Source: Notoacmeibacter sp. MSK16QG-6
GTDB lineage: Bacteria > Pseudomonadota > Alphaproteobacteria > Rhizobiales > Rhizobiaceae
DNA length: 64,000 bases
Direction of reading: 5' to 3'
Assembly: GCF_024158145.1 (NCBI RefSeq)
Contig: NZ_JAMYXM010000002.1
Span: 1-64,000 of the forward strand
The translations under genes and the position numbers were made by a program. The notes beneath the pieces are model-generated. The model saw nothing but the letters and a program-made list of their open reading frames with translations. It was not told the origin of the DNA and ran no database searches. Shown here one piece after another: positions 28,476-40,204 of the stretch (position 1 is its first letter; each line of letters starts with the position of its first letter).

Positions 28476-30362
28476 ATGCTTCAAATGCTACGCCAGGCTG
28501 CCGGAACTTGGGTCGCCAAACTGCTGCTGCTGCTTTTGGTCGCCAGTTTCGCCGTCTGGGGAATTTCCGGCCAGGTTTCCAGCGGTTTCGGTAATAAAGT
28601 TGTGGTGGCCGGTGACGCTTCGGCATCGGCGGTCGACTACCGGCTGGCCTATGACCGCCAGCTTCTGGCGCTTTCGCGTCAGTTCGGTCAGCGCCTGACC
28701 CGTGAGCAGGCCCGTTCGCTCGGTCTGGACAATCAGGCTCTTGCCGAACTGGTTTCCGGCACGCTTCTGGATGCACAAGCAAGCGACCTCGGTCTCGGCC
28801 TATCGCGTCAGCGTCTGGCGCAGATTGCCGGGTCCGATCCCACTTTCCGCGGTCCCGACGGTCGCTTCGACCGTGGCACGTTCGATGCTGTCCTGCGCGA
28901 AGTGGGCATGCGGCCGGAAGATTATCTGCGTAGCCAATCGCAGGTCGCCGTTCGGCAACAGATTGTCTCGGCCATTGCCGACGGCACAGGCGTACCCGAC
29001 GCTTTCTTCTCGGCTGTCGCGCTTTATCGCGGCGAACGCCGCAATGCCGACTATCTCATTCTGACACCTGAAGCCCTGCCCTCACCAGCCGCACCGGCAG
29101 ATGACGAACTGGCAAAATGGTACGAACAAAACAGCGATAGCTTCGACGCGCCCGAATATCGGGATGTGTCCCTTCTGGTTCTCGACGCGCAAGCGATCGC
29201 CGATCCCGAAGCGATCAGCGATGACGAGGTCGCGGCCGAATATGAGCGAACGAAGAACCGGTACGGCCAGCCGGAAAAGCGAACGGTAGAACAGATCCTT
29301 TATCCGGACCGGCCAGCGGCCGAAGATGCACTTGCCAAATTGAAGGGCGATGCCGATTTCGACACGCTTCTTTCTGATGCTGGCAGAACCGCCTCCCAGG
29401 CCAGTCTGGGCAGCGTGGCGAAATCCGATATTTCCGACCCTGAAATTGCCGAGGCCGCGTTTGGATTGGACGGCATCGGCACCACCGGCATTGTGGAGGG
29501 CAAATTCGGACCGGCTATTCTGAGAGTTACCGATGTGACCCCTGCATCGGTCAAGCCATTCGAGGAGGTTGCCAGCGAAATTCGCCAAGAGATGGCGCTT
29601 GTTCAGGCCCGCAACGAATTGCTCGACCGTTACGACAGCTATGAGGACGCCCGCGCCGCTGGCGACACCATGAGCGAAGCCGCCGAAAAGATTGGTGTAC
29701 CGGTTCGACGGATCGAAGCCATCGATGCGCAGGGAAACGGCAAAGATGGCAAACCCGTTGCCGATCTGCCCGATGCCGACAAGCTGTTGTCGAGCGTCTT
29801 CGGGGCCGAAGAGGGCTTGGAAAACCCGGCGGAGAATTTGAAAGGCGACGGTTTCGTTTTCTATGAAATCAATACCATTACGCCGACACGGCCGCGTCCT
29901 CTGGATGAAGTCAGTGAAGACGCTCTGGCGGCCTACCAGGCAGAGAAGTCTGGTACTGCGGTAAGCGATCTTGCCAAAGCGCTGCAGCAGCGTCTTCGGG
30001 AGGGCGAGGAACTGTCCGCGATCGCCGAAGAACTCGGCCTGACCGTCCAGCAGGCGAGCGATCTAAAGCGCGAAGGACAGTCAGGCGCGCTCGATGCCAA
30101 CGCCGCGGAAGCGATCTTTGCCGTCCCGGCCAAAGGCACCGGTCAGGTACGGGCCAGCGAGGGCCAGTCCAACATCGTGTTCCGCGTCACAGATGTGTTC
30201 AGGCCTGTCGCGAGCGGCGCCGATTCTGTTCCCTCCAACGATCAGGATGCTTTCGACCGCGCTGTTGCCGACGACCTTCTCCGACAGCTCGTCGACAGAC
30301 TCGAGACGATTTACGCGCCTCAGATTGACCAGGCTGCAGCCCAGCGCGCGCTGAGCTTTTAG
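28476..30362 (+). CDS. PpiD/SurA-type periplasmic peptidyl-prolyl isomerase chaperone
   Basis: A protein of 628 residues anchored by one N-terminal helix (residues 15-32, [18 protein letters not shown]) with the remainder in the periplasm. A SurA-like N-terminal chaperone domain (about 40-190) is followed by a parvulin-like rotamase region around 235-370, marked by [18 protein letters not shown] and [12 protein letters not shown], and a second partial parvulin-like region toward the C-terminus. It resembles PpiD, which helps fold secreted proteins leaving the Sec translocon. I use ATG 28476; an ATG at 28383 would add a basic segment before the membrane helix. It is 8 bases ahead of trpD and probably heads that operon. 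Confidence 0.88.
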   Translation: MLQMLRQAAGTWVAKLLLLLLVASFAVWGISGQVSSGFGNKVVVAGDASASAVDYRLAYDRQLLALSRQFGQRLTREQARSLGLDNQALAELVSGTLLDAQASDLGLGLSRQRLAQIAGSDPTFRGPDGRFDRGTFDAVLREVGMRPEDYLRSQSQVAVRQQIVSAIADGTGVPDAFFSAVALYRGERRNADYLILTPEALPSPAAPADDELAKWYEQNSDSFDAPEYRDVSLLVLDAQAIADPEAISDDEVAAEYERTKNRYGQPEKRTVEQILYPDRPAAEDALAKLKGDADFDTLLSDAGRTASQASLGSVAKSDISDPEIAEAAFGLDGIGTTGIVEGKFGPAILRVTDVTPASVKPFEEVASEIRQEMALVQARNELLDRYDSYEDARAAGDTMSEAAEKIGVPVRRIEAIDAQGNGKDGKPVADLPDADKLLSSVFGAEEGLENPAENLKGDGFVFYEINTITPTRPRPLDEVSEDALAAYQAEKSGTAVSDLAKALQQRLREGEELSAIAEELGLTVQQASDLKREGQSGALDANAAEAIFAVPAKGTGQVRASEGQSNIVFRVTDVFRPVASGADSVPSNDQDAFDRAVADDLLRQLVDRLETIYAPQIDQAAAQRALSF

Positions 30363-30370
30363 GATTGACC

Positions 30371-31393
30371 ATGACCGACGCGATGAAGCCTCTGATCGCC
30401 AAATTGGCCGATGGCAAGATTCTCGATCGCCGGGAGGCGAGGCAAGCTTTCTCGATCATGATGGATGGTGAGGCCGACCCGGCGCAGATCGGCGCATTTC
30501 TGATGGCTCTTCGGCTACGCGGAGAAACCGTAGAGGAAATCGAGGGCGCTGTTGGCGCCATGCGCGAACGGATGACCGGCGTTGGTGCTCCCGCCGAGGC
30601 GATCGATATCGTTGGAACCGGCGGAGACAATTCCGGCTCCTACAACGTATCGACGGCTGCCGCATTCATCGTTGCCGGCTGCGGCGTACCAATCGCCAAG
30701 CATGGCAACCGGAACCTGTCCAGCAAATCCGGCGCGGCCGATACCTTGGCCGCTCTCGGCGTCAATATCGAGATCGGCCCGGAGCTGATCGCCAGATGCA
30801 TCGAAAAGGCCGATATCGGTTTCATGTTCGCGCCGAGCCACCACGCTGCCATGCGCCATGTGGGTCCATCCCGCGTTGCGCTGGGAACGCGGACAATCTT
30901 CAACCTCCTTGGCCCGATGTCCAATCCTGCGGGTGTCCAACGCCAGCTCATCGGCGTTTTCTCGCCTGCCTGGCTTGAACCGATGGCGCGTGCCCTGCGC
31001 GAACTCGGCTCGGAAAAGCTCTGGATCGTCCATGGAAGCGGCCTCGATGAAATGACGACCGCCGGCGAGACCGAAATAGTTGTTCTCGATAATGGCGAAA
31101 TTTCCCGGCGCACCGTGACTCCGGAAGATGCGGGCCTGCCACGTGGAAATCTGGCCGATCTGAAGGGCGGGGATGCACCTTATAATGCCGACGCTCTGCG
31201 GCGTGTTCTCGGTGGAGAGAAAAGCGCCTACCGGGACATCGCGATATTCAACAGCGCGGCCGCGTTGATTGTCGCGGGAAAAGCGAGTGACCTGCGGGAA
31301 GGAGCCGAACAGGCAGCCCGTTCCATCGACGAAGGCCACGCCGCGGACCGGCTGACCAAACTGATCGAAATTTCCAATAGCGCTGCGGCTTAG
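30371..31393 (+). CDS. trpD: Anthranilate phosphoribosyltransferase
   Basis: Second step of tryptophan synthesis, joining anthranilate to PRPP. The 340-residue protein contains the PRPP-binding [21 protein letters not shown] region and [21 protein letters not shown], with [20 protein letters not shown] later. I start at ATG 30371, with an AGGA site ahead of it; a TTG six bases upstream is also in frame. It is followed after 2 bases by trpC, and both are part of a run from the PpiD-like gene to lexA. Confidence 0.96.
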   Translation: MTDAMKPLIAKLADGKILDRREARQAFSIMMDGEADPAQIGAFLMALRLRGETVEEIEGAVGAMRERMTGVGAPAEAIDIVGTGGDNSGSYNVSTAAAFIVAGCGVPIAKHGNRNLSSKSGAADTLAALGVNIEIGPELIARCIEKADIGFMFAPSHHAAMRHVGPSRVALGTRTIFNLLGPMSNPAGVQRQLIGVFSPAWLEPMARALRELGSEKLWIVHGSGLDEMTTAGETEIVVLDNGEISRRTVTPEDAGLPRGNLADLKGGDAPYNADALRRVLGGEKSAYRDIAIFNSAAALIVAGKASDLREGAEQAARSIDEGHAADRLTKLIEISNSAAA

Positions 31394-31395
31394 CG

Positions 31396-32211
31396 ATGAC
31401 CGATATTCTGCGAAAGATCGAAGCGTATAAGCGTGAAGAGATCGCGGCGGCGAAAACCAAAATTCCGCTTGCCGACATGAAGCTCCGCGCGAATGAGGCT
31501 GACCCGGTGCGCGGCTTTACCGACGCGCTGAAGAGGGCCGTACAGGCTGGCCGCCACGGCCTAATTGCGGAAGTGAAGAAGGCCAGCCCTTCCAAGGGGC
31601 TTATACGATCCGATTTCGATCCACCTGCGCTGGCCAAAGCCTATGCGGACGGCGGTGCAAGCTGCCTTTCGGTACTGACTGACGGCCCCTCTTTTCAGGG
31701 TGCGCCGCATTATCTGAGTGAGGCGAGAGCCGCTTGCGCCTTGCCTTCCCTCCGCAAGGATTTCATGTTCGAACCCTACCAGGTTTACGAAGCGCGAAGC
31801 TGGAACGCCGACGCCATTCTTATCATCATGGCGAGCCTGTCCGATGCCGAAGCGATTGCACTGGAAGAGACAGCGCATGATCTCGGCATGACGGCGCTGA
31901 TCGAGGTCCATGATGAGCCGGAGATGGAGCGGGCGCTCAAGAGCCTCTCATCGCCCTTGATCGGCATCAACAATCGTGACCTGAGAACCTTTGAGGTATC
32001 GCTCGAAACGTCAGAGCGACTCGTCGCCATGGCTCCGGACGACCGCCTGGTTGTCGCCGAGAGCGGCATCACGACGGCAGACGACTGCGTTCGCCTCGCC
32101 AAGCACGGCATCAATTGCTTCCTCGTCGGCGAAAGCCTGATGCGCCAGATCGATGTCGCCGCAGCCACCCGCTCCCTGCTCTCTGGCGCGCGGATTGAGG
32201 CGCAAATATGA
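31396..32211 (+). CDS. trpC: Indole-3-glycerol phosphate synthase
   Basis: Closes the indole ring from the ribulose-anthranilate intermediate. The 271-residue TIM barrel has [15 protein letters not shown] (catalytic Lys and substrate site), [16 protein letters not shown], the [24 protein letters not shown] stretch in parts, [13 protein letters not shown] and [11 protein letters not shown]. It is monofunctional, with no fused TrpF. Its stop overlaps the moaC ATG by 4 bases, which couples tryptophan and molybdopterin genes, a known rhizobial arrangement. Confidence 0.97.
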   Translation: MTDILRKIEAYKREEIAAAKTKIPLADMKLRANEADPVRGFTDALKRAVQAGRHGLIAEVKKASPSKGLIRSDFDPPALAKAYADGGASCLSVLTDGPSFQGAPHYLSEARAACALPSLRKDFMFEPYQVYEARSWNADAILIIMASLSDAEAIALEETAHDLGMTALIEVHDEPEMERALKSLSSPLIGINNRDLRTFEVSLETSERLVAMAPDDRLVVAESGITTADDCVRLAKHGINCFLVGESLMRQIDVAAATRSLLSGARIEAQI

Positions 32212-32702
32212 GTGACGATGGCGGCAGATTGACCCATCTGGCGGCTTCCGGCGAAGCCCACATGGTTGATGTCGGCCAGAAGAACGAAACCGTCCGCACC
32301 GCAATTGCCAGCGCCACTGTGACCATGGAGCCCCGGACCCTTCAAACGATTCTCGCCGGCGATGCAAAAAAGGGCGACGTCATCGGCACGGCGCGGATTG
32401 CCGGCATTATGGCCGCCAAGCGAACCCACGAACTGATTCCGCTCTGTCATCCGCTCCTGCTCACCAAGGTCACTGTCGAGATCGAGCCGGACGAAACGCT
32501 GCCGGGCCTGCGCATTCAAGCCACCGCAAGCCTTACCGGCAGAACTGGCGTCGAAATGGAAGCGCTTACGGCCGCTTCGGTTACGGCGTTGACGATCTAC
32601 GACATGGCCAAGGCAGTCGATAAGGCCATGTCCATCGGGGATATCGCCCTGATCGAAAAGACCGGCGGAAAATCGGGCGACTGGCGAAGGGCGGCGAATT
32701 AA
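32208..32702 (+). CDS. moaC: Cyclic pyranopterin monophosphate synthase
   Basis: Works after MoaA to form cyclic pyranopterin monophosphate, the first stable molybdopterin precursor. The 164-residue sequence shows the N-terminal [17 protein letters not shown] block, [15 protein letters not shown] (active-site His residues), [22 protein letters not shown] in parts, and the [10 protein letters not shown]-terminus with its conserved Lys. Its start overlaps trpC and its stop is 3 bases before moeA. Confidence 0.97.
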   Translation: MSDDGGRLTHLAASGEAHMVDVGQKNETVRTAIASATVTMEPRTLQTILAGDAKKGDVIGTARIAGIMAAKRTHELIPLCHPLLLTKVTVEIEPDETLPGLRIQATASLTGRTGVEMEALTAASVTALTIYDMAKAVDKAMSIGDIALIEKTGGKSGDWRRAAN

Positions 32703-32705
32703 GTC

Positions 32706-33929
32706 ATGACCATGCTGGCGGTCGAAGAAGCCCTGTATCGGCTGCTCACCGATGTACGCGCCCTTCCCTCCGAAACGGTGACACTCGAACAGGCCAACGG
32801 CAGAACACTGTTCGCCCCTTTACGGGCACGGCGCACCCAACCGCCTTTCAACGCTTCGGCAATGGACGGATACGCGGTCCGCGCCGGCGACCTCGAATCA
32901 GATGGGGCGCCCTTGCAAGTGATCGGCGAATCCGCTGCCGGACATCCATTTGAGGGCGGCGAGATGGCCGCCAATCAGGCTATCCGCATCTTTACCGGAG
33001 CACCGATGCCTGACGGAGCGGATACCGTGCTCATGCAGGAAAATGCCGAGTTGATCGGCGACAGCGCCATTCGTCCGACCCAGTCTGAAGACAAAGGGCG
33101 GCACGTTCGCCTCGCGGGCAATGATTTCGCTGATGGCGATCTCGTCCTGAACGCCGGCGAACCGCTCGATTTCGGCGCTTTGTCTTTAGCCGCCGCCGCA
33201 TCCTATCCCGAGTTGAATGTTTACCGGCAGCCGAGGGTCGCCATTTTGGCGACCGGCGATGAATTGAAACGCCCCGGCGAAACGCTGGAGCCTGGCCAGA
33301 TTATCGCCTCGAACAGTTTCGGTATTGCGGCACTCGTGGAAGATATGGGCGGCGTACCGCTCGATCTAGGCATCGTGCCAGACGACCCAGCAGCCCTTTC
33401 GGCTGCAATCGAAAAGGCGCGCGCCGAGAATGTAGAGGTCATCGTCACCCTAGGCGGAGCATCGGTCGGCGATCACGATCTTGTTCAGGCCGCCATGATT
33501 GACGCGGGAATGGAGCTGGACTTCTGGAAAATCGCAATGCGTCCTGGCAAACCGCTCATGGTTGGAAGACTTGGCGAAAGCCATGTGCTCGGTCTGCCAG
33601 GCAATCCCGTCTCATCGATGGTCTGCGGTCATCTTTTTCTTCGCCCGCTTCTGGCCCGCCTTCAGGGCCGAAACCACCAAACCGTTCTGCAAGAAGCGAA
33701 ACTTGCGGAGGCCCTGCCGGCGAATGGCGGCCGGCAACATTATATGCGTGCGACAGCGTGGCGGGAGAATGGTGGGTGGAAAGTCAAACCCGCTCATTCC
33801 CAGGATTCGTCGCTCGTCAGCGTTATGGCGGCGTCCAATGCCCTGATCGTACGCCCGCCCCATGCGGACCCGGCCGCTGCCGGAGGCAGCGTTCTTATCG
33901 ACTTATGGCGTCGTTCTTCCGCAGGGTGA
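32706..33929 (+). CDS. moeA: Molybdopterin molybdenumtransferase MoeA
   Basis: Inserts molybdate into adenylylated molybdopterin. The 407-residue protein has MoeA domains in order: N-terminal domain with PPFNASAMDGYAVR, the IFTGAPMPDGADTVLMQEN region, the MoCF-like core with VAILATGDEL and VTLGGASVGDHD, then GKPLMVGRLGESHVLGLPGNPVSSM in two blocks, and a C-terminal domain IV. It directly precedes lexA by 76 bases, a gap that holds a LexA operator. Confidence 0.96.
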   Translation: MTMLAVEEALYRLLTDVRALPSETVTLEQANGRTLFAPLRARRTQPPFNASAMDGYAVRAGDLESDGAPLQVIGESAAGHPFEGGEMAANQAIRIFTGAPMPDGADTVLMQENAELIGDSAIRPTQSEDKGRHVRLAGNDFADGDLVLNAGEPLDFGALSLAAAASYPELNVYRQPRVAILATGDELKRPGETLEPGQIIASNSFGIAALVEDMGGVPLDLGIVPDDPAALSAAIEKARAENVEVIVTLGGASVGDHDLVQAAMIDAGMELDFWKIAMRPGKPLMVGRLGESHVLGLPGNPVSSMVCGHLFLRPLLARLQGRNHQTVLQEAKLAEALPANGGRQHYMRATAWRENGGWKVKPAHSQDSSLVSVMAASNALIVRPPHADPAAAGGSVLIDLWRRSSAG

Positions 33930-33938
33930 CGACTTGCA

Positions 33939-33953
33939 GAACATGATAAGAAC
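33939..33953 (-). promoter_or_regulatory. LexA operator (SOS box) upstream of lexA
   Basis: The sequence GAAC-N7-GAAC, that is GTTC-N7-GTTC on the minus strand, is the direct-repeat LexA box known from alphaproteobacteria. It lies 53 bases before the lexA ATG and 10 bases after the moeA stop, and overlaps a promoter-like TTGCAG (33934-33939) with a TAGTGT hexamer 17 bases downstream. This placement implies autorepression of lexA. Confidence 0.85.
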
Positions 33954-34005
33954 AGATAGTGTCTGTTCATTCTATGTATCGCTTTGATTCTGTGGGGAGC
34001 CGAAG

Positions 34006-34713
34006 ATGTTGACCAAAAAGCAGCGTGAACTTCTTCTCTTTATCGACCAGCGGCTGAAAGAGACCGGCATTCCTCCCTCGTTCGATGAGATGAAGGACGC
34101 TCTCGACCTAGCATCAAAAAGCGGCATTCATCGGCTGATCACTGCTCTTGAAGAGCGCGGTTTCATTCGCCGGCTACCGAATCGAGCCCGCGCGCTGGAG
34201 ATCATCCGACTTCCGAGCGGCGGCGTACCGGGCGGCGGAACAGGCTTCCGACCCTCCGTTATCGAAGGCAGTCTCGGTCGTAAGCAGGAGACGCCGAGCG
34301 CCCGGCCTGCACCCGAAGCAGCCAATGAAGGTGGCGTGAGCGTTCCGGTCATGGGACGGATCGCCGCGGGTGTTCCGATCTCCGCTATTCAGAACCAGAC
34401 CGACAGCATTGCCGTGCCGCCATCGATGATTGCAGGCGGGGTGCATTACGCCCTCGAAGTGCGCGGCGATTCCATGATTGAAGCCGGTATTCTGGATGGC
34501 GATACAGTAATCATCAAGGACGGGACCGTTGCCGACCCCGGCGATATTGTCGTGGCGTTGGTCGATGATGAAGAGGCGACCTTGAAGCGGTTTCGGCGCA
34601 AAGGCGGTTCAATCGCTCTGGAAGCGGCAAATCCTTCTTACGAAACCCGAATCTTCCCTCCAGATCGTGTGAAGGTCCAGGGCAGACTGGTTGGTTTGCT
34701 GCGGAAATACTGA
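34006..34713 (+). CDS. lexA: LexA repressor
   Basis: Represses SOS genes and self-cleaves when RecA filaments form. The 235-residue protein has an N-terminal winged helix-turn-helix ([16 protein letters not shown], then the recognition region around [18 protein letters not shown]). A linker of about 40 residues follows, then the S24 peptidase domain. The cleavage site is Ala121-Gly122 (RIAAGVPI), the catalytic serine is Ser156 ([11 protein letters not shown]) and the lysine is Lys194 ([10 protein letters not shown]). The ATG at 34006 follows a GGGGAG ribosome-binding site. A LexA box precedes it. Confidence 0.97.
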   Translation: MLTKKQRELLLFIDQRLKETGIPPSFDEMKDALDLASKSGIHRLITALEERGFIRRLPNRARALEIIRLPSGGVPGGGTGFRPSVIEGSLGRKQETPSARPAPEAANEGGVSVPVMGRIAAGVPISAIQNQTDSIAVPPSMIAGGVHYALEVRGDSMIEAGILDGDTVIIKDGTVADPGDIVVALVDDEEATLKRFRRKGGSIALEAANPSYETRIFPPDRVKVQGRLVGLLRKY

Positions 34714-34773
34714 GCTGTAATGCTTGCCAGTTCGGAGAGCACCGCATTTACCGGCTAGCGCAAAAACGGTGCT

Positions 34774-37197
34774 TTACTGAGCGATCTTTTCGTTTTTCGT
34801 CTGCTTCTTTCGCGGTTGCCAGTCTGCAAGACCGCGTGCTGGTCTGCTCCATTGACGCGATGCGTGCCAAGGCATGGAAAGGTCGGGAATGGCGTAGCTG
34901 ATACGCCAGCCGCCCTCTTCGGTTCGCCATAAAGCCGCAGATCCCTGCCGAGCCAGTTCCATTCGACTGATAGTCAGACTTTGCGAGGTTGATGAACACG
35001 AGCCGGCCTTTGGCTTTGTCGTATCACCGACGATAATGATCCCCGCTTTTCCGCACCAAGTATAAAGGTCGGCAGCATGGTTCAGCCAGACAATCGGCAA
35101 GCTATTCTCTGTTTCGTAGAGACATTGGCGGTCATCGCAGTGGAAGGATTGCCCCTCCGTTCGAGATCCGAAAGCAGACATCACATTATCGACCTTCACC
35201 GGCTTCGTTAGCCGGTCGGCGTCCAGCGCGCGCATCCATTGATCACCCACAAAATCGGACAATCGCGACCGGTTGGATGCCAATTTTCCGTCCTCGGTCA
35301 GTATCCCAACGGCGCGCCCGTTTTCCAGAACGAAACCGGCCGGTCGTTCGCCGCTGCCAAGCAAGCAAATGCCCACAAGCGCGATTGGTAAGGAAATCCA
35401 ACGCAACCTGGTTTGAAGTACGGCAAACGAACCGAGCGCGACAGCGAGAAGAAAAACTGCCGGGCCAGCGACCAGACCGGCACCGTCCTGCGGCGAAAGA
35501 TCTGAAACGATGGCCGCGATCCACCGCATGGCGTCGATCCCCTGCCCCATGATCCTCAGAAACGGCGCATCGAGCCCGAGCGGCATGAGAAGAAGCGACA
35601 GCACCGCCATCGGCATGACCAATAGAGAGATAATTGGCGCCGCCATCAGATTTGCGATTGGCGCCAGCGGGGCAAGCCTTTGGAAGTGCCAGAGCGCGAA
35701 GATCGTCGTTGCCGCGCCGGCAATCAGCGTTGTCGCCAACACACCAAGCGCGAACCGCCCGACTAGTCTGCCAGGTCCGGAAGACGGTGCTTCGCTTTGC
35801 GCCCTGATGCGTTGCCACTGCCAGCTATTATGCGCGCGATAGGCCGCAATAAGTGCAGCGGTAGCGGCAAAAGACATTTGAAAGCTTGGACCCGCGACCT
35901 CGTGTGGCGCGATCAGCACGACAATGACCATCGCCAGCGCCAGATTGCGCATTGTCAGCGCCGTACGGTCTAGAAGCAGGGCGCACAACATGATGGCGAG
36001 CATGATGAAGCTGCGCTGGGTCGCGATTGCAGCACCGCTGAGCAGCAAATAGAGGGTTGCCGCCATAAGCCCCCCGCTAGCCGCCCACTTACGAATAGGC
36101 CACCGCATGGCTACAACCGGAAACAAGGCCAGTATTAGCCGCGCCGCACCGATAACCGTCCCGGCGGCCAGCGCCATATGCAGTCCGGAAATCGCCAGCA
36201 CATGCGCCAGGCCGCTCGCCCGGAGAGCCTCCCGCTCTTCGTCGGGGATAGCCGCGCCGTAACCAACTGTCAGCGCTGAAGCGATTGCCGCCGTCGGCCC
36301 GTCAAGAACCGAAGCAATTCGCTCATCGATCCGCTCGCGCAGATGACTGACCAGAGCTTTGGTTCGGTCGAAGAAGGATGACGGCGGTCCATCCGTAACC
36401 AACGCCATCTTGCCAAGAGCGAAACCCGTTGCGCCCAAGCCGTCGAACCATGCGCGAAAGGAGAAGTCATAACCGCCGGGACGCACAGGTCCCGATGGCG
36501 GCAAAAGGCGCGCGCGCACCGTAACGATATCTCCGGCGCGGAACGCCTCATTCGAATTGCGGACGGTGATGCGGACACGCTGCGGCGCATAACGCAGTTC
36601 GGGCTTTGCGGTTTTTAGGATTTGGACAACGAACCGCCGTCGCCCATCATCCAGACGTTCGCTCGATTGTACGCGGCCGGTTAATTCGGTCGCGACTGGC
36701 GAGCCAAGCGTTTGATGATCCCGTACCCAGACATGCGCTGCCGAAACAGCGCCACCGCATATGAAAGCGAACAGGATGACTCCAAACACGCCAGCCAACC
36801 GACCCCGATAGGCCATCGCAGCCAGGAGAAACGGCAAGCTGACGATTAATAGTTGGATCGGATGAAAGGTCTCGCGCAGAGCAAAATATGAGAATGCTCC
36901 GCCTGCGAAAACAAGCGCCGTCGCAACAAACAGGCTGCCGCGCTCTGCTTCCTCCCTGAAAAGGCCTTCAACGGTCCGCAGCCAGCCAAGTCGCGGCCGA
37001 ACGCGCTTGATGAAAATCCGCCCCGCCTGCCGCTGCTCGGTGCGGGGCCTTTTAAGCTCCGGAATAGCACCGGTATTTTGCGGACGAAGTGGACGCGAGG
37101 CAGCGGTCCCATCCAGTAACGCACGCTCGTCAATGTCCTGCTCTTGCGTCACTGGCCACACGCCATGTCGATCGATCCACCCCGCCCCGGCTTGCAC
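34774..37197 (-). CDS. comEC: ComEC/Rec2 family DNA-uptake membrane protein
   Basis: A polytopic membrane protein of 807 residues. After an N-terminal soluble stretch (about 1-80) come several helices and an extracytoplasmic DUF4131/OB-like domain (about 150-260). The Competence domain follows with the signature [15 protein letters not shown] and many helices. The C-terminal 170 residues do not show the HxHxDH metallo-beta-lactamase motif of classical ComEC, which is common in rhizobial versions. In competent bacteria ComEC forms the inner-membrane DNA channel; a role here is inferred. The start is a GTG at 37197, 81 bases from divergent gltX. Confidence 0.9.
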   Translation of the reverse strand: MQAGAGWIDRHGVWPVTQEQDIDERALLDGTAASRPLRPQNTGAIPELKRPRTEQRQAGRIFIKRVRPRLGWLRTVEGLFREEAERGSLFVATALVFAGGAFSYFALRETFHPIQLLIVSLPFLLAAMAYRGRLAGVFGVILFAFICGGAVSAAHVWVRDHQTLGSPVATELTGRVQSSERLDDGRRRFVVQILKTAKPELRYAPQRVRITVRNSNEAFRAGDIVTVRARLLPPSGPVRPGGYDFSFRAWFDGLGATGFALGKMALVTDGPPSSFFDRTKALVSHLRERIDERIASVLDGPTAAIASALTVGYGAAIPDEEREALRASGLAHVLAISGLHMALAAGTVIGAARLILALFPVVAMRWPIRKWAASGGLMAATLYLLLSGAAIATQRSFIMLAIMLCALLLDRTALTMRNLALAMVIVVLIAPHEVAGPSFQMSFAATAALIAAYRAHNSWQWQRIRAQSEAPSSGPGRLVGRFALGVLATTLIAGAATTIFALWHFQRLAPLAPIANLMAAPIISLLVMPMAVLSLLLMPLGLDAPFLRIMGQGIDAMRWIAAIVSDLSPQDGAGLVAGPAVFLLAVALGSFAVLQTRLRWISLPIALVGICLLGSGERPAGFVLENGRAVGILTEDGKLASNRSRLSDFVGDQWMRALDADRLTKPVKVDNVMSAFGSRTEGQSFHCDDRQCLYETENSLPIVWLNHAADLYTWCGKAGIIIVGDTTKPKAGSCSSTSQSLTISRMELARQGSAALWRTEEGGWRISYAIPDLSMPWHASRQWSRPARGLADWQPRKKQTKNEKIAQ

Positions 37198-37278
37198 AGG
37201 CCGCCGCCTATGCTACACGGAGCGGACATGGCCTGGCAAAGGCTGCCACCCACTTATCTCACAAGCGATTCGAGCCTG

Positions 37279-38712
37279 ATGAACGACCGTACTGTCACCC
37301 GCTTTGCGCCCTCGCCAACTGGTTTCCTGCATATTGGCGGTGCGCGCACCGCCCTCTTCAACTGGCTGTTCGCACAAAAGCACGGCGGCAAGATGCTGTT
37401 GCGGATCGAAGACACGGACCGTGCCCGCTCAACCGATGAAGCGACGTCAGCAATATTGGACGGGCTGTCATGGCTGGGACTCGGCTGGGAGGGCGATCCG
37501 GTCTCGCAATATGAGCGAGCGGCGCGGCATCGCGAAGTCGCCGAAGAAATGCTTGCGGCCGGCAAGGCCTATCGTTGTTATGCGACGCCCGAAGAACTCT
37601 CCGAAATGCGCGAGAAAGCCAAGGCCGAGAAGCGCCCACCCCGCTACGACGGGCGCTGGCGCGACCGTGACGCATCCGATGCGCCCGAGGACATGCCTTA
37701 TGCTATCCGCCTGAAGGCTCCCCAGGAAGGGGAAACCGTCGTCCGGGACAAGGTGCAGGGCGATGTGCGCTTTCCGAACAAGGATTTGGACGATTTCATC
37801 ATTCTCCGGTCGGACGGCAATCCCACCTATATGCTCGCCGTTGTCGTCGACGATCACGATATGGGCGTGACCCACATCGTGCGCGGCGACGATCATCTGA
37901 CCAATGCCGCACGCCAGACCCTTATCTATCAGGCCATGGGGTGGGACATCCCGATCATGGCGCACATTCCACTCATCCATGGTCCTGACGGCGCAAAGCT
38001 GTCCAAGCGCCACGGCGCCCTGGGCGTAGAGGCATATCGCGCCATGGGATATCTGCCACAGGCGCTTCGCAACTATCTCGTCAGGCTTGGCTGGAGCCAC
38101 GGAGACGATGAAGTGATAAGCCTGGACCAGATGATCGAGTGGTTCGCATTGGAGGATATCAACAAGGGCGCATCTCGTTTCGACTTCAAAAAACTCGAAG
38201 CCTTGAATGGACAGTATATGCGCGCAGCCGACGCTGAGGCGCTGACCGACACCTTTCTCGACACATTGCAGCATCTGCCAGGTGGCCCTGAACTTGCTGA
38301 ACGGCTGGACGGGCAGAAGACCGCGCAATTGCGCGCGGCGATGCCCGGGCTGAAAGAGCGCGCGAAAACGCTCGTAGAATTGGTGAACGCCGCCGAATTT
38401 ATCGTGGCGGAACGCCCTCTTCCACTCGACGAGAAAGCCAGCCAGCTCCTTAACGAGGATGCCAGAGGGCTGCTCGCGGACCTTCAGCCAAAACTGCAGG
38501 CCGTTTCAGAGTGGAGCCAAGAGCCGCTGGAACAAGCTGTGCGCGATTTTGCAGAACAGAAAGAGCTCAAGCTTGGAAAGGTCGCGCAGCCATTGCGCGC
38601 CGCATTGACGGGTCGTGCAGTCTCTCCCGGCGTTTTCGACGTGATGCTGGTGCTGGGTCGTGAAGAAACGCTTGGCCGGCTTTCCGATCAGGCAGAGGTG
38701 GCCTCTCGCTGA
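37279..38712 (+). CDS. gltX: Glutamyl-tRNA synthetase
   Basis: Charges tRNA-Glu (and in many alphaproteobacteria also tRNA-Gln, corrected by GatCAB). The 477-residue class I enzyme has the HIGH-type motif [19 protein letters not shown] near the N-terminus, the KMSKS-type motif [11 protein letters not shown] in the middle and a helical anticodon-binding C-terminal domain. I start at ATG 37279; the frame is open for 45 codons upstream but these overlap the start region of divergent comEC and are not family-like. Confidence 0.95.
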   Translation: MNDRTVTRFAPSPTGFLHIGGARTALFNWLFAQKHGGKMLLRIEDTDRARSTDEATSAILDGLSWLGLGWEGDPVSQYERAARHREVAEEMLAAGKAYRCYATPEELSEMREKAKAEKRPPRYDGRWRDRDASDAPEDMPYAIRLKAPQEGETVVRDKVQGDVRFPNKDLDDFIILRSDGNPTYMLAVVVDDHDMGVTHIVRGDDHLTNAARQTLIYQAMGWDIPIMAHIPLIHGPDGAKLSKRHGALGVEAYRAMGYLPQALRNYLVRLGWSHGDDEVISLDQMIEWFALEDINKGASRFDFKKLEALNGQYMRAADAEALTDTFLDTLQHLPGGPELAERLDGQKTAQLRAAMPGLKERAKTLVELVNAAEFIVAERPLPLDEKASQLLNEDARGLLADLQPKLQAVSEWSQEPLEQAVRDFAEQKELKLGKVAQPLRAALTGRAVSPGVFDVMLVLGREETLGRLSDQAEVASR

Positions 38713-38850
38713 TTGCTGCAGCGCAAGCAGGTGACCTTACGGTTGCTTGGCACGGTGCCCCAAATAGGATAGTCAGAGCCACATCCCTGCCGTGCTGCGC
38801 TGCAACAAGGCAGGTTTTGGGGGAAGTGTTTTAACGCGAGGAAAGAAATT

Positions 38851-40140
38851 ATGAGCGACACCAAGGCGAAACTGGCACTCGGTGGCGAAAGCTACGAGTT
38901 CGATGTTCATTCCGGCACGCTGGGCCCTGATGTCATCGATATTTCTTCTCTGTATGCCTCCACAGGCGCTTTCACATACGATCCCGGCTTCACCTCCACA
39001 GCGAGTTGCGAATCCGACATCACCTTTATCGATGGCGAAAAGGGCGTTCTGCTCCACCGCGGCTATCCGATCGACCAGTTGGCCGAAAAAGGCTCGTTTT
39101 TGGAGACATGCTACCTGCTGCTCTACGGCGAATTGCCGAACAAGAGCCAGATGGACGATTTCGAGCATCGTGTGACCCATCACACTATGGTCCATGAGCA
39201 GATGAACCGCTTTTTCACCGGCTTTCGTCGGGATGCCCATCCGATGGCGATCATGTGTGGTGTCATCGGTGCGATGAGCGCGTTCTATCACGACTCCACC
39301 GACATTTCCGATCCGCGTCAGCGCATGATCGCATCGCTGCGCATGATTGCGAAAATGCCGACGATCGCCGCGATGGCCTATAAATATCATGTCGGCCAGC
39401 CCTTCGTTTACCCGAAGAACGATCTGTCATACTCGGCCAATTTCCTGCGTATGTGCTTCGCTGTCCCGTGCGAAGAATACGCGGTGAACCCGGTCCTTGC
39501 ACGGGCAATGGACCGCATCTTCATCCTGCATGCCGACCATGAGCAGAACGCCTCCACATCGACCGTCCGCCTGGCTGGTTCGTCGGGCGCTAATCCCTTT
39601 GCCTGTATCGCGGCCGGCATTGCCTGCCTCTGGGGCCCGGCGCATGGCGGCGCCAACGAAGCGGCGCTCAATATGCTGTCGGAGATCGGCTCGGTCGATC
39701 AGATTCCTGAATATATCGATCGCGCCAAGGACAAGAACGATCCGTTCCGCCTTATGGGCTTTGGGCACCGCGTCTATAAAAACTACGATCCACGCGCCAA
39801 GATCATGCAGAAGACCTGCCATGAGGTTCTCGGAGAACTCGGCATCACCGACGATCCCCTTCTCGATGTCGCGATGGAGTTGGAGAAGATCGCTCTGACC
39901 GATGAATATTTCGTCGAGAAGAAGCTCTATCCGAACATCGATTTCTATTCGGGCATCACGCTCAAAGCGCTTGGCTTCCCGACCACCATGTTCACCGTTC
40001 TTTTCGCGCTGGCGCGGACTGTCGGCTGGATCGCGCAGTGGAAGGAAATGATTGAGGACCCGCGTCAGAAAATCGGCCGCCCGCGTCAGCTTTATACCGG
40101 CGCGCCGCAGCGCGACTATGTTCCGATGGACAAGCGGTGA
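38851..40140 (+). CDS. gltA: Citrate synthase
   Basis: First enzyme of the TCA cycle, condensing acetyl-CoA with oxaloacetate. The 429-residue type II enzyme (Gram-negative hexameric form) shows the N-terminal beta domain, then [19 protein letters not shown] (catalytic His), [12 protein letters not shown] (second His), [15 protein letters not shown] and [13 protein letters not shown] (catalytic Asp region nearby). The 138-bp region before it holds a TTGCTT-N17-AGGATA promoter-like pair at about 38751-38779. A strong terminator follows the stop. Confidence 0.97.
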   Translation: MSDTKAKLALGGESYEFDVHSGTLGPDVIDISSLYASTGAFTYDPGFTSTASCESDITFIDGEKGVLLHRGYPIDQLAEKGSFLETCYLLLYGELPNKSQMDDFEHRVTHHTMVHEQMNRFFTGFRRDAHPMAIMCGVIGAMSAFYHDSTDISDPRQRMIASLRMIAKMPTIAAMAYKYHVGQPFVYPKNDLSYSANFLRMCFAVPCEEYAVNPVLARAMDRIFILHADHEQNASTSTVRLAGSSGANPFACIAAGIACLWGPAHGGANEAALNMLSEIGSVDQIPEYIDRAKDKNDPFRLMGFGHRVYKNYDPRAKIMQKTCHEVLGELGITDDPLLDVAMELEKIALTDEYFVEKKLYPNIDFYSGITLKALGFPTTMFTVLFALARTVGWIAQWKEMIEDPRQKIGRPRQLYTGAPQRDYVPMDKR

Positions 40141-40174
40141 TCCATTAGACAAATACCAAGAGAAGAGATCTCAA

Positions 40175-40204
40175 GCCGCCGCGTTTTCCGCGGCGGTTTT
40201 TTTA
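40175..40204. terminator. Intrinsic terminator of gltA
   Basis: A GC-rich stem CCGCCGCG / CGCGGCGG (40176-40196) with a 5-base loop is followed by seven T residues. It lies 35 bases after the gltA stop and reaches the lpxB stop codon on the opposite strand, so it mainly serves gltA. Confidence 0.92.
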
